DNA from: Oscillospiraceae bacterium
GTDB lineage: Bacteria > Bacillota_A > Clostridia > Oscillospirales > Oscillospiraceae
Reading direction: 5' to 3'
Assembly: GCA_015067895.1 (NCBI GenBank)
Contig: SVLP01000051.1
Coordinates: 1 to 13,031 of the forward strand
Length of the DNA stretch: 13,031 nt
Below, piece by piece: positions 6,385 through 12,972 of the stretch. Position 1 is the first letter of the stretch. Every line of letters starts with the position of its first letter. The translations under genes were made by a program, and so were the position numbers. The notes under the pieces were generated by a model. That model saw nothing but the letters and a program-made list of their open reading frames with translations, was not told where the DNA came from and made no database searches.

Positions 6385-6648
6385 CAGATTGTCGAGAAAG
6401 GTAATTTTCTTGCCCCCCGCATTTATGAGGGGGGTGCCCGAAGGGCGGGGGGAGTCCGAATATTTGCAACGCAAATATTCGGAAATACCCGCTTTTTTCA
6501 AAAGCGGGCAGAACCCCTCCGACCCGGCGGCTCCGGGCTTTGCCCGAATCCACCGGGCCACCTGAAGGTGAATTGCCCCGCAGGGGCAAGAGAGGCCACC
6601 CTGGGGTGCCCCCATAAATGGGGGAGGCAAGGGTTTTTCAGCACACAG
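6385..6648. mobile_element. Candidate non-autonomous element 1, a dense array of hairpins (264 bp)
   Basis: This segment lies exactly between two 22-base direct repeats. Its ends are CAGATTGTCGAGAAAGG (6385-6401) and the inverse of CTGTGTGCTGAAAAACC (6632-6648), resembling the ends of the element at 11215-11395. Inside is a second, imperfect inverted repeat with a shared CATTTATG core (about 6409-6439 and 6605-6631). Successive stems include 6413-6418/6429-6434, 6436-6439/6443-6446, 6455-6467/6471-6483 (13 bp perfect), 6488-6496/6500-6508, 6534-6538/6542-6546, 6559-6563/6566-6570, 6573-6579/6583-6589 and 6609-6615/6618-6624. There is no credible gene, so mobility would need an enzyme supplied elsewhere. 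With the flanking repeats it accounts for most of the gene-free stretch 6359-6762. Confidence 0.6.
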
Positions 6649-6676
6649 ACGCGCCGCATTCGCGGCGCGCTTTTTT
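6649..6676 (+). terminator. Intrinsic terminator; downstream copy of the 22-base repeat with T run
   Basis: An 8-bp stem (6650-6657 with 6662-6669), loop ATTC, is followed by six T residues (6671-6676). The hairpin is the same 22 bases as at 6363-6384. It probably ends transcription from the small membrane protein gene, with the intervening element included in the message, and insulates the acsB promoter 17 bases further on. Confidence 0.9.
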
Positions 6677-6692
6677 CTCCCTTTTCCTGTCA

Positions 6693-6721
6693 TTGACAGT
6701 TGCTTTTGACAGTGCTACAAT
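6693..6721 (+). promoter_or_regulatory. acsB promoter with repeated TGACA words
   Basis: TTGACA (6693-6698) and TACAAT (6716-6721) are separated by an ideal 17 bp. The -35 box is half of a palindrome TGTCA-T-TGACA (6688-6698), and a second TTGACAGT starts at 6706, 13 bp after the first. The spacer copy is part of TTTTGACAGTGC (6704-6715), identical to the word at the cooC promoter. Three TGACA half-sites over the core promoter suggest a regulator-binding site, although the regulator is unknown. Confidence 0.82.
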
Positions 6722-6762
6722 GGATATGTGTAAAAAAACGAACACTTGAGGAGGAAAAATCC

Positions 6763-8889
6763 ATGTCTGTTCTCACCGATCTGATCTACGGCGGCTCCAA
6801 TGCCGTTGCAGGTCTGACTGAGGGTGCGGTCAACGCTGCCATCGAAAAGTACGGCGCAGACCATCCCATCGCATTCCCCAATACCGCTTACTATTTCCCC
6901 ACCATCTACGCCGCCACCGGCGTGAAGGTCAAGACTCTGGGCGACCTCGTCCCCTGCGTGGGCGTGCTGAAGAGCCTTATCACGAACCAGGAGGATCTGG
7001 GTCAGGCTCTGAACGCCGGTCTCGCCACCGCCGTGGGTGCCGAGATCATCGAGGGCCTGAAGTGGGCCGAGTCCGCCGATCCCTACGCCAATGAGTCCGG
7101 TATCGGCTTCGTTCCCGATCCCATCATCCGCAGCCTGGGTGTGCCCCTGGTCACCGGCGACATCCCCGGCGTGGCTGTCGTGCTGGGCAAGGCCGAGGAT
7201 CCCGCCGATGTGGTCGCTGTCGTCAAGGACTACCAGTCCAAGGGCATCCTGACCTGCATGGTGGGCGACGTCATCGAGCAGTGCCTGGAGGGCGGTGTCA
7301 AAATGGGTCTGGAGTACCGCGTGGTGCCCCTGGGCCATGATGTGACCTCCGTCATCCATGTCGTCACCATTGCCATCCGTGCCGCGCTGATCTTCGGCAA
7401 CATCCAGCCCGGTGATCTGGCCGGTCTGCTGAAGTACACCAAGGAGCGCGTCCCCGCCTTCGTCAACACCTTCGGTGCCATCGACGCCGTTGTGGTCTCC
7501 GCCGGTGCCGGTGCCATCGCTCTGGGCTTCCCCGTGGTGGTGGACATCGATCTGGGCGAGAACCAGGTTCCCGGTGCCCTGGAGTCCGTCTGCGACCACG
7601 CCGAGACCGTGAAGAAGTCCCTGGAGCTGCGGGAGATCAAGATCAAGGTCAAGGAGCTGCCCATCCCCGTGGCCTTCGCCGCCGCCTTCGAGGGCGAGAT
7701 CATCCGCAAGGCCGACATGCACAACGAGTGCTACTCCGGCAAGAACCCCACCGCCGAGCTGGTCATGATGCGCGAGCTGAATGAAATCGAGGATCACAAG
7801 ATCACCATCGTCGGCCCCGATCTGGGTGAGAAGAAGGATCTGGCTCTGGTCACCTTCGTGGAGGTCGCCGGTAAGAAGATGCAGGCCGACTTTGAGTCCG
7901 TCATTGAGCGCAAGTTCCACGCCTGGTTCAACTACATGGAGGGCGTCATGCACACCGGCCAGCGCAACCAGGTTCGCGTCCGCGTCAGCAACTCCGCCTT
8001 CGAGAACGGCCTGACCCTGAAGCACTTCGCCGAGGTGCTGTATGTCATGATTATGGACGAGTTCGACGCCGTCGTCGACAAGTGCCAGGTCACCATCATC
8101 ACCGATCCCGAGAAGGCCGCCCAGTTCCGCGACGAGGTCGCCATGCCCCGCTACGCCATGCGCGACGAGCGTCTGGACGCCATGACCGACGAGTCCGTCG
8201 ACCGCTACTACACCTGCATCCTGTGCCAGTCCTTCGCCCCCGCCCACTGCTGCGTGGTCACCCCCGAGCGTCTGGGCCTGTGCGGCGCCGTGTCCTGGCT
8301 GGATGCCAAGGCCACCAACGAGCTCAACCCCAACGGCCCCTGCCAGCCCATCTTCAAGGAGGGCTGCACCGACGAGCGCACCGGCCGTTTTGAGAGCGTC
8401 GACAAGGCCATCTTCGACTCCACCCACGGTGCCGTCGAGTCCGTGACCCTGTATTCCATCCTGGAGGATCCCATGACCTCCTGCGGCTGCTTCGAGTGCA
8501 TCTGCGGCATCGAGCCCATGTCCAACGGCTTCGTCATCGTCAACCGGGAGTTTGCAGGCATGACCCCCGCCGGTATGACCTTCGGCGAGCTGGCCAGCTG
8601 CACCGGCGGCGGCGTTCAGACCCCCGGCTACATGGGCCACGGCCGCCACTTCATCAGTTCCAAGAAGTTCATCGCTGCCGAGGGCGGCATCGAGCGCATC
8701 GTCTGGATGCCCAAGGAGCTGAAGGATGACGTGGCCGACCGGCTGAACAAGACCGCCAAGGAGCTCTACGGCATCGAGAACTTCGCCGACATGATCGCCG
8801 ACGAGACCGTCACCGCCGATCCCGAGGAGCTGCTGAACTGGCTGACCGAGCGCAACCACCCTGTCCTGGGCCTGGAGCCCCTGCTGTAA
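6763..8889 (+). CDS. acsB: Acetyl-CoA synthase AcsB, catalytic subunit of CODH/ACS (708 aa)
   Basis: This enzyme makes acetyl-CoA from CO, the methyl group on the corrinoid protein, and CoA, at the nickel-iron A-cluster. All six A-cluster cysteines are present: Cys485, Cys488, Cys497 and Cys507 (CILCQSFAPAHCCVVTPERLGLCG) and Cys574/Cys576 (SCGCFE). They fall at a constant offset of 21 from Moorella Cys506, 509, 518, 528, 595 and 597. Cys574-Gly-Cys576 supplies the ligands of the distal nickel. The N-terminal region (residues 1 to ~300), absent from archaeal CdhC, is present, so this is the bacterial full-length form that docks to CO dehydrogenase. The ATG at 6763 is supported by GAGGAGG (6748-6754); in-frame codons upstream lie inside the promoter. 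The gene stands alone, with its own promoter and terminator and no acsA beside it. Strong codon bias suggests high expression. Confidence 0.97.
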   Translation: MSVLTDLIYGGSNAVAGLTEGAVNAAIEKYGADHPIAFPNTAYYFPTIYAATGVKVKTLGDLVPCVGVLKSLITNQEDLGQALNAGLATAVGAEIIEGLKWAESADPYANESGIGFVPDPIIRSLGVPLVTGDIPGVAVVLGKAEDPADVVAVVKDYQSKGILTCMVGDVIEQCLEGGVKMGLEYRVVPLGHDVTSVIHVVTIAIRAALIFGNIQPGDLAGLLKYTKERVPAFVNTFGAIDAVVVSAGAGAIALGFPVVVDIDLGENQVPGALESVCDHAETVKKSLELREIKIKVKELPIPVAFAAAFEGEIIRKADMHNECYSGKNPTAELVMMRELNEIEDHKITIVGPDLGEKKDLALVTFVEVAGKKMQADFESVIERKFHAWFNYMEGVMHTGQRNQVRVRVSNSAFENGLTLKHFAEVLYVMIMDEFDAVVDKCQVTIITDPEKAAQFRDEVAMPRYAMRDERLDAMTDESVDRYYTCILCQSFAPAHCCVVTPERLGLCGAVSWLDAKATNELNPNGPCQPIFKEGCTDERTGRFESVDKAIFDSTHGAVESVTLYSILEDPMTSCGCFECICGIEPMSNGFVIVNREFAGMTPAGMTFGELASCTGGGVQTPGYMGHGRHFISSKKFIAAEGGIERIVWMPKELKDDVADRLNKTAKELYGIENFADMIADETVTADPEELLNWLTERNHPVLGLEPLL

Positions 8890-8893
8890 TGGC

Positions 8894-9129
8894 TTAACAT
8901 ACATTTAACCCGCCGGAGGCTACCCTCCGGCGGGTTTTTGCAGTATAATGGGCTTAATACTGCTTTTTAATAAAAACCTTTAACCCGCGCCGGTCTAAAT
9001 TCCGTCATAATGCGTTCTCCTCCTTGGTGGGCGACAGCCCACCGGCGTCGTCGGCCTTTTCTGACGAAATTTATCCTCAGCGGGGTCTTAAAGCTTTTAA
9101 TCAAAAATCAGTATAAAAGGAGTGATTTT
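8894..9129 (+). promoter_or_regulatory. Leader region of the two-component system, with TTAAC words and a hairpin
   Basis: No confident sigma-A promoter is visible; TATAAT (8944-8949) lacks a -35 partner. TTAACA (8894-8899) and TTAACC (8905-8910) are spaced 5 bases apart, the geometry known for Bacillus PhoP boxes, and TTAACC recurs at 8980-8985, but the first pair overlaps the acsB terminator. A 7-bp hairpin lies at 9026-9032/9037-9043 (loop GACA). The leader's role is unclear. Confidence 0.3.
8909..8939 (+). terminator. Intrinsic terminator of acsB
   Basis: A perfect 11-bp stem (8909-8919 with 8924-8934), a CTAC loop and five T residues begin 20 bases after the acsB stop codon. This confirms that acsB is transcribed alone. 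Confidence 0.95.
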
Positions 9130-9804
9130 ATGATCTACCTGGTAGAAGACGACAATGCCATCCGGGAGCTTGTCACCTACACCCTGAATTCCACAGGCCT
9201 TCAGAGCCGGGGCTTTGCCGACTCTGCTGCCTTCTGGGCGGCGATGAAGGCGGAGGTGCCCAGTCTCATCATGCTTGACATCATGCTCCCCGGGGAGGAC
9301 GGCCTTGCCATCCTGCGCAAGCTCCGCGCCGACCGGCGTACCGAGCGGATCCCCGTGATGATGCTCACTGCCAAGGGAACGGAATACGACAAGGTGCTGG
9401 GTCTGGATGCCGGAGCCGACGACTATGTGCCCAAGCCCTTCGGCATGATGGAGCTGCTGGCGAGAGTCCGGGCCCTGCTGCGGCGGACGACTCCGGCGGA
9501 GAAGCTGGAGGAATACACCATAGGCCCCCTGTACCTGTCCCTGCGCAGTCATCTGGTTCGGGTGGAGGGTCAGGAGGTCAATCTGACATTGAAGGAATAC
9601 GAGCTGCTGCGAACCCTGGTCGAGAACCGGGGCACGGTGCTGACCCGGGATCGGCTCCTGAACGACATCTGGGGCTACTCCTTCGCAGGCGAGAGCCGGA
9701 CGGTGGACGTCCACATCCGCACCCTGCGTCAGAAGCTGGGGGTGGCCGCCGACCTGGTCGAGACCATCCGGGGCGTGGGCTACAAGCTGGGGGATCGGCT
9801 ATGA
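9130..9804 (+). CDS. OmpR/PhoB-family response regulator (224 aa)
   Basis: This is the DNA-binding output half of a two-component system. The N-terminal receiver domain (~1-115) carries the acidic pocket Glu6-Asp7-Asp8, the phosphoacceptor Asp50 (MLDIMLP), Thr80 and Lys102 (VPKPF). A C-terminal winged-helix domain (~128-221) has the typical LTLKEYELLRTLVENRGTVLTRDRLL and a recognition region ending RTVDVHIRTLRQKLG, then IRGVGYKL. The start at 9130 gives a receiver of normal length and has AAAAGGAG (9115-9122) in place; a 40-codon in-frame extension upstream has no family similarity and is rejected. The stop overlaps the kinase start in ATGA, implying translational coupling. Closest in style to PhoB/PhoP. 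Adjacent acs genes are possible but unproven targets. Confidence 0.95.
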   Translation: MIYLVEDDNAIRELVTYTLNSTGLQSRGFADSAAFWAAMKAEVPSLIMLDIMLPGEDGLAILRKLRADRRTERIPVMMLTAKGTEYDKVLGLDAGADDYVPKPFGMMELLARVRALLRRTTPAEKLEEYTIGPLYLSLRSHLVRVEGQEVNLTLKEYELLRTLVENRGTVLTRDRLLNDIWGYSFAGESRTVDVHIRTLRQKLGVAADLVETIRGVGYKLGDRL

Positions 9805-11171
9805 AGTGGCTGGAAAAGAACAGTCTGAGCCGGATGCTCTTCCGGCTCACCGCCACGGCGATTTTGGCGGTGACCCTGGCGGCGGTGCTGGTGTCCCTGA
9901 CGGTGCTCTACTCCACCTTCCTCGACGAGAATCAGGAGGATCTGGTGGCAAGTGCGGATCATGTGGCCGTGGGCGTGGAGCTGGGCGGTTTGGAATACCT
10001 CAACGCCCTGCAGCCCCATTCGGATTTCCGCATCACCTGGATCGGCGCCGACGGCAGCGTCCTCTTCGACTCCAAGGCCGACCCGGCCCTGATGGACAAC
10101 CACTCCGACCGGCCCGAATTCCTCCAGGCCCTGCAAACCGGCCAGGGCGACGCCCGCCGGGTCAGCGGCACCCTCTCGGACTGGGTCATCTACCGGGCCG
10201 TCCGGATCGGCGACGGCAGCGTGGTGCGCCTTTGTCTGCTGGAGAGCTCGCCCCTGTACATGCTCAGCCGGGCGGCGGTGCCCCTGGCAGTGATGCTCCT
10301 GTCCGCCATGGCGGCGGCGGTGTTCCTGGCCGCCCGGGCGGTGCGCCACATCGTGGCCCCCATCAACCGCATCGACCTGCGCAGCCCCGACTCCGCCTCC
10401 GTCTACACGGAGCTCACTCCCCTGACCCAGCGGATCACCGCCCAGAACGCCGAGATCCGGGAGCACCTGCGCTCCATCCAGGAGGCCCACGCCCAGCAGG
10501 ATCGGTTCCGCCGGGAGTTCACCGCCAACGTCAGCCACGAGCTGAAAACCCCCCTGACCTCCATCTCCGGCTTTGCCGAGATCATCCGGGACGGGCTGGT
10601 GCGGCCCGAGGACATCCCCCATTTCGCTGGAACCATCTACCAGGAGGCCCAGCGGCTGATCGTGCTGGTGGGCGACATCCTCAATCTCTCCCGGATGGAC
10701 GACACCCAGATCCCGGTGGAGCGGGAAAATGTGGATCTATACGACCTGGCAGAGCTGATCCTGGAGCGGCTGGAGCCTGCGGCGAGCAAGCACGGCGTGA
10801 CCCTCCACCTGAGCGGCGATCACGCCGCCATCCTTGGCTCCTGCCAGATCGCCGACGAGATGATCTACAATCTCTGCGACAACGCCATCAAGTACAACCG
10901 TCCCGGCGGCGAAGTCCATGTGTCCATCCTGCCGGGCCGGGATACCGTCGATCTGATCGTCCGGGACACGGGCATCGGCATCCCGCCCCAGGAGCACGAC
11001 CGGATCTTCGAGCGGTTCTACCGGGTAGACAAGGCCCGCTCCCGGGCCGTGGGCGGCACCGGACTGGGCCTGTCCATCGTCAAGCACGGCGCCATCTTCC
11101 ACAACGCGGAGCTGACCCTGGACAGCACCCCCGGCGAGGGATCCACCATCACGGTGCGGTTTCCGGTCTGA
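9801..11171 (+). CDS. PhoR-type membrane sensor histidine kinase (456 aa)
   Basis: This is the partner of the upstream regulator; the genes overlap by four bases. It has a membrane helix at ~17-38, an extracytoplasmic sensor of about 120 residues (~39-157, with ITWIGADGSVLFDS as in PhoR/ResE-like PAS sensors), and a second helix at ~158-180. A linker and helical region precede the H-box with phospho-accepting His246 (NVSHELKTPLTS). The ATPase domain has an N-box (NLCDNAIKYN, 357-366), G1 (DTGIGIP, 389-395), an F-box (FERFYRVDKARS, 403-414) and G2 (GGTGLGLS, 418-425), all intact. It should autophosphorylate and pass phosphate to Asp50 of the regulator. The signal cannot be read from sequence; PhoR-like architecture allows phosphate limitation or envelope stress. 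Codon use includes many CGG and GCG, unlike the acs genes. Confidence 0.95.
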   Translation: MKWLEKNSLSRMLFRLTATAILAVTLAAVLVSLTVLYSTFLDENQEDLVASADHVAVGVELGGLEYLNALQPHSDFRITWIGADGSVLFDSKADPALMDNHSDRPEFLQALQTGQGDARRVSGTLSDWVIYRAVRIGDGSVVRLCLLESSPLYMLSRAAVPLAVMLLSAMAAAVFLAARAVRHIVAPINRIDLRSPDSASVYTELTPLTQRITAQNAEIREHLRSIQEAHAQQDRFRREFTANVSHELKTPLTSISGFAEIIRDGLVRPEDIPHFAGTIYQEAQRLIVLVGDILNLSRMDDTQIPVERENVDLYDLAELILERLEPAASKHGVTLHLSGDHAAILGSCQIADEMIYNLCDNAIKYNRPGGEVHVSILPGRDTVDLIVRDTGIGIPPQEHDRIFERFYRVDKARSRAVGGTGLGLSIVKHGAIFHNAELTLDSTPGEGSTITVRFPV

Positions 11172-11192
11172 GCTTAAAACAAACCACCACAG

Positions 11193-11214
11193 GGAACGGC
11201 CATGGCCGTTCCCT
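11193..11214. repeat. Upstream copy of a second 22-base direct repeat (palindromic hairpin)
   Basis: It is identical to 11396-11417. Within it GGAACGGCC/GGCCGTTCC forms a perfect palindrome around CATG, and an extra G at 11192 extends the stem to 11 bp. It starts 22 bases after the kinase stop but is followed by CAGACTG, not a T run, so its terminator function is doubtful. Confidence 0.9.
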
Positions 11215-11395
11215 CAGACTGTAGAAAAACCTCAAAATTAGGATGTCATCGCGAACCAGTCCTCAGACTGGTGTGGCGATCCCCTAAAAAGAGCAAATAA
11301 CGCCGGATTATCAACTGAAAATATTCGAAAATCTGGGAGATTGCCACGCCAGTGTGCGCACTGGCTCGCAATGACACCTTTTTCGACACGCTGAA
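11215..11395. mobile_element. Candidate non-autonomous element 2 with nested inverted repeats (181 bp)
   Basis: This segment lies between the two 22-base direct repeats. Its ends, CAGACTGTAGAAAAACC (11215-11231) and the inverse of CAGCGTGTCGAAAAAGG (11377-11393), match at 12 of 17 positions and resemble the ends of the element at 6385-6648. Inside, arms of 41-42 bases (11244-11284 and 11335-11376) form a long imperfect palindrome whose outer words are TGTCAT and ATGACA. Each arm carries its own small hairpin (CCAGTC-CTCA-GACTGG and GCCAGTG-TGCG-CACTGGC). The TGTCATTGCGA/TGGCAATC type of arm resembles widespread bacterial intergenic repeats. No coding capacity is credible. With the flanking repeats it accounts for most of the gene-free stretch 11172-11506. 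Confidence 0.6.
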
Positions 11396-11425
11396 GGAAC
11401 GGCCATGGCCGTTCCCTGTTTCTTT
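11396..11425 (+). terminator. Probable terminator: downstream copy of the 22-base palindrome with T-rich tail
   Basis: The palindrome (11396-11417) is followed by GTTTCTTT, an interrupted T-rich tail. It would end transcripts reading out of the kinase gene through the element and lies just before the MATE promoter. The T tract is broken, so efficiency is uncertain. Confidence 0.6.
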
Positions 11426-11437
11426 GGTCTTTCCCTC

Positions 11438-11466
11438 TTGCATTTCCCCTCATTTCCCGATATAAT
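11438..11466 (+). promoter_or_regulatory. Promoter of the MATE exporter gene
   Basis: TTGCAT (11438-11443) and consensus TATAAT (11461-11466) are separated by exactly 17 bp, 40 bases before the start codon. Confidence 0.8.
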
Positions 11467-11506
11467 GATAGTATGGAAAATATCGTCGAAGTGAGGTAAT
11501 ACACAT

Positions 11507-12880
11507 ATGTCCACTCCCAAAATCGCTCCCGGCGGCAACAAAATGGGCTCCTGGCCCATTGGCAAGCTGCTGGTGAACATGGCCCTGCCCCTGGTCATCT
11601 CCATGCTGGTTCAGGCCCTGTACAACGTTGTCGACAGCATCTACGTCTCCCGCATCTCGGAGTCCGCTGTCACCGCCCTCTCCCTGGCCTTCCCCATCCA
11701 GAACCTGCTCATCGGCTGCGCCACCGGCGTGGGCGTGGGCGTCAACTCCCTGCTGAGCAAATCCCTGGGCGAGCAGAACTACGAGCGGGCCAACCGCACC
11801 GCCGGCAACGGCTTCATGCTCTCCACGCTTTTCGCCCTGGGCTTCCTGATCTTCGGTCTCTTCTTCGCCAGGCCCTTCTTCCAGACCCAGTCCACCGTGG
11901 CTGAGACCGTGGACGGCGGCAGTGCGTATCTGGCCATCGTCACCATCGGCTCCATCGGCGTGTTCATCGAGATCCTCTTCGAGCGTCTGCTCCAGGCCTC
12001 CGGCAACTCCTTCCAGTCCATGATTACCCAGGGCACCGGTGCCATCATCAACATCATCCTGGATCCCATCCTGATCTTCGGCTGGTTCGGTCTGCCCGCC
12101 CTGGGTCTGGCCGGTGCCGCCCTGGCCACCGTCATCGGTCAGTGGTGCGCCGCCTTCCTCGCCATGGGTCTGAACCTGAAGTACAACAAGGAGCTGAAGC
12201 TCTATCGCCGCCACGCCAAGCCCGACTCCTATGTCATCGGCAAGATCATGAACGTGGGCGTCCCCTCCATCATCATGGTGGGCATCGGCTCCGTCATGAA
12301 CTTCGGCATCAACCAGATCCTCCAGGGCTTCTCCGAGACCGCCACCGGCGTCTTCGGCATCTACTTCAAGCTCCAGTCCTTCTTCTTCATGCCCCTGTTC
12401 GGCATCAACAACGCCGTCATCTCCATCGTGGCCTTCAACTACGGCGCCCGGAAGCCGGAGCGCATGATGGGCACGCTGAAGATGGCCGCCGTCACCGGCC
12501 TTTGCATCATGCTGGTGGGTCTGGCCGCCTTCCAGTTCCTGCCGGAGCTGCTGCTGGGCATCTTCGATCCCACCCCCGAATTCATGTCCATGGGCATCCG
12601 TGCCCTGCGCACCATCTCCTGGTGCTTCCCCGTGGCTGCGGTGTGCATCATCCTGGGCTCCACCTTCCAGGCTCTGGGCACCGGCATCTACTCCACCATC
12701 GTGTCCCTGGCCAGACAGCTGATCGTGCTGCTGCCCGCCGCCTGGCTCCTGAGCCTCAGCGGCGATGTGAACCTGGTCTGGTGGGCATGGCCCATCGCCG
12801 AGGGCATGGGTCTGACCCTGACCGTCCTCTTCTTCCTGCGCAACTACCGCCAGAAGGTCAAGCCCCTGTACAACGACTGA
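11507..12880 (+). CDS. MATE-family efflux transporter (457 aa, ~12 TM segments)
   Basis: This is an integral membrane exporter of the multidrug and toxic compound extrusion family, driven by a sodium or proton gradient. Family hallmarks are the first-helix region LVNMALPLVISMLVQALYNVVDSIYVSR (21-49), SLLSKSLGEQNYERA (81-95), INIILDPILIFG (181-192) and, in the second half, QSFFFMPLFGINNAVISIVAFNYGARKPERM (290-320). Two homologous six-helix halves are evident, roughly 20-220 and 245-447, and length is typical. The ATG at 11507 is supported by a modest GAGGT (11493-11497), and the start gives the usual short N-terminus. It has its own promoter. Proximity to the two-component genes might suggest control by them, but the substrate cannot be predicted. 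Confidence 0.95.
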   Translation: MSTPKIAPGGNKMGSWPIGKLLVNMALPLVISMLVQALYNVVDSIYVSRISESAVTALSLAFPIQNLLIGCATGVGVGVNSLLSKSLGEQNYERANRTAGNGFMLSTLFALGFLIFGLFFARPFFQTQSTVAETVDGGSAYLAIVTIGSIGVFIEILFERLLQASGNSFQSMITQGTGAIINIILDPILIFGWFGLPALGLAGAALATVIGQWCAAFLAMGLNLKYNKELKLYRRHAKPDSYVIGKIMNVGVPSIIMVGIGSVMNFGINQILQGFSETATGVFGIYFKLQSFFFMPLFGINNAVISIVAFNYGARKPERMMGTLKMAAVTGLCIMLVGLAAFQFLPELLLGIFDPTPEFMSMGIRALRTISWCFPVAAVCIILGSTFQALGTGIYSTIVSLARQLIVLLPAAWLLSLSGDVNLVWWAWPIAEGMGLTLTVLFFLRNYRQKVKPLYND

Positions 12881-12886
12881 TCCAAA

Positions 12887-12906
12887 AAGCCGCCGTAAGG
12901 CGGCTT
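12887..12906 (+). terminator. Weak terminator hairpin after the MATE gene
   Basis: An 8-bp perfect stem (12887-12894 with 12899-12906), loop GTAA, lies 6 bases after the stop codon. Only the two T residues within the stem follow on the + strand, so it is either weak or mainly a 3'-end stabilising hairpin. Confidence 0.55.
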
Positions 12907-12932
12907 CAGCTTGTCAAAGAACTATCCAAACG

Positions 12933-12965
12933 CCCCCGTTTCGTGTATACTAGACGAAACGGGGG
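12933..12965. promoter_or_regulatory. 12-bp inverted repeat with a -10-like TATACT in its loop
   Basis: Arms CCCCCGTTTCGT (12933-12944) and ACGAAACGGGGG (12954-12965) are perfectly complementary, and the 9-base loop contains TATACT (12946-12951). TGTTTTT follows directly before an ATG. It reads either as a terminator or as an operator around the -10 box of the last gene. No good -35 hexamer at 17 bp is seen (TATCCA at 12923-12928; TTGTCA at 12911-12916 is too far). Confidence 0.6.
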
Positions 12966-12972
12966 TGTTTTT

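Noticed and set aside
6688..6698. FNR/CRP-type operator at the acsB promoter
   Set aside because: TGTCA-T-TGACA has a one-base centre, unlike the 4-6 base centres of FNR/CRP sites. It is kept only as an unassigned palindrome.
6700..6762. N-terminal extension of AcsB
   Set aside because: The codons fall within the promoter and leader; family similarity and the GAGGAGG site favour 6763.
6715..8904. Antisense open frame of 729 codons opposite acsB
   Set aside because: Same cause: mirror of biased codons, with repetitive Gly/Asp/Val/His composition, while the sense strand encodes an unmistakable AcsB.
8944..8949. Perfect TATAAT as a promoter
   Set aside because: The region 17 bp upstream is the acsB terminator loop with no -35 hexamer, so I do not call it.
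9010..9129. 40-residue extension of the response regulator
   Set aside because: It contains Arg/Pro-rich sequence from a hairpin region. Receiver domains start within a few residues of the conserved strand, as they do from 9130.
11244..11376. CRISPR array or tRNA-like structure
   Set aside because: The two repeats are inverted, not direct; there are no regularly spaced units and no tRNA arms or anticodon loop.
11238..11504. Minus-strand open frame of 88 codons over the repeat element
   Set aside because: It runs through palindromic repeat sequence and the MATE promoter, with no ribosome site or recognisable product.
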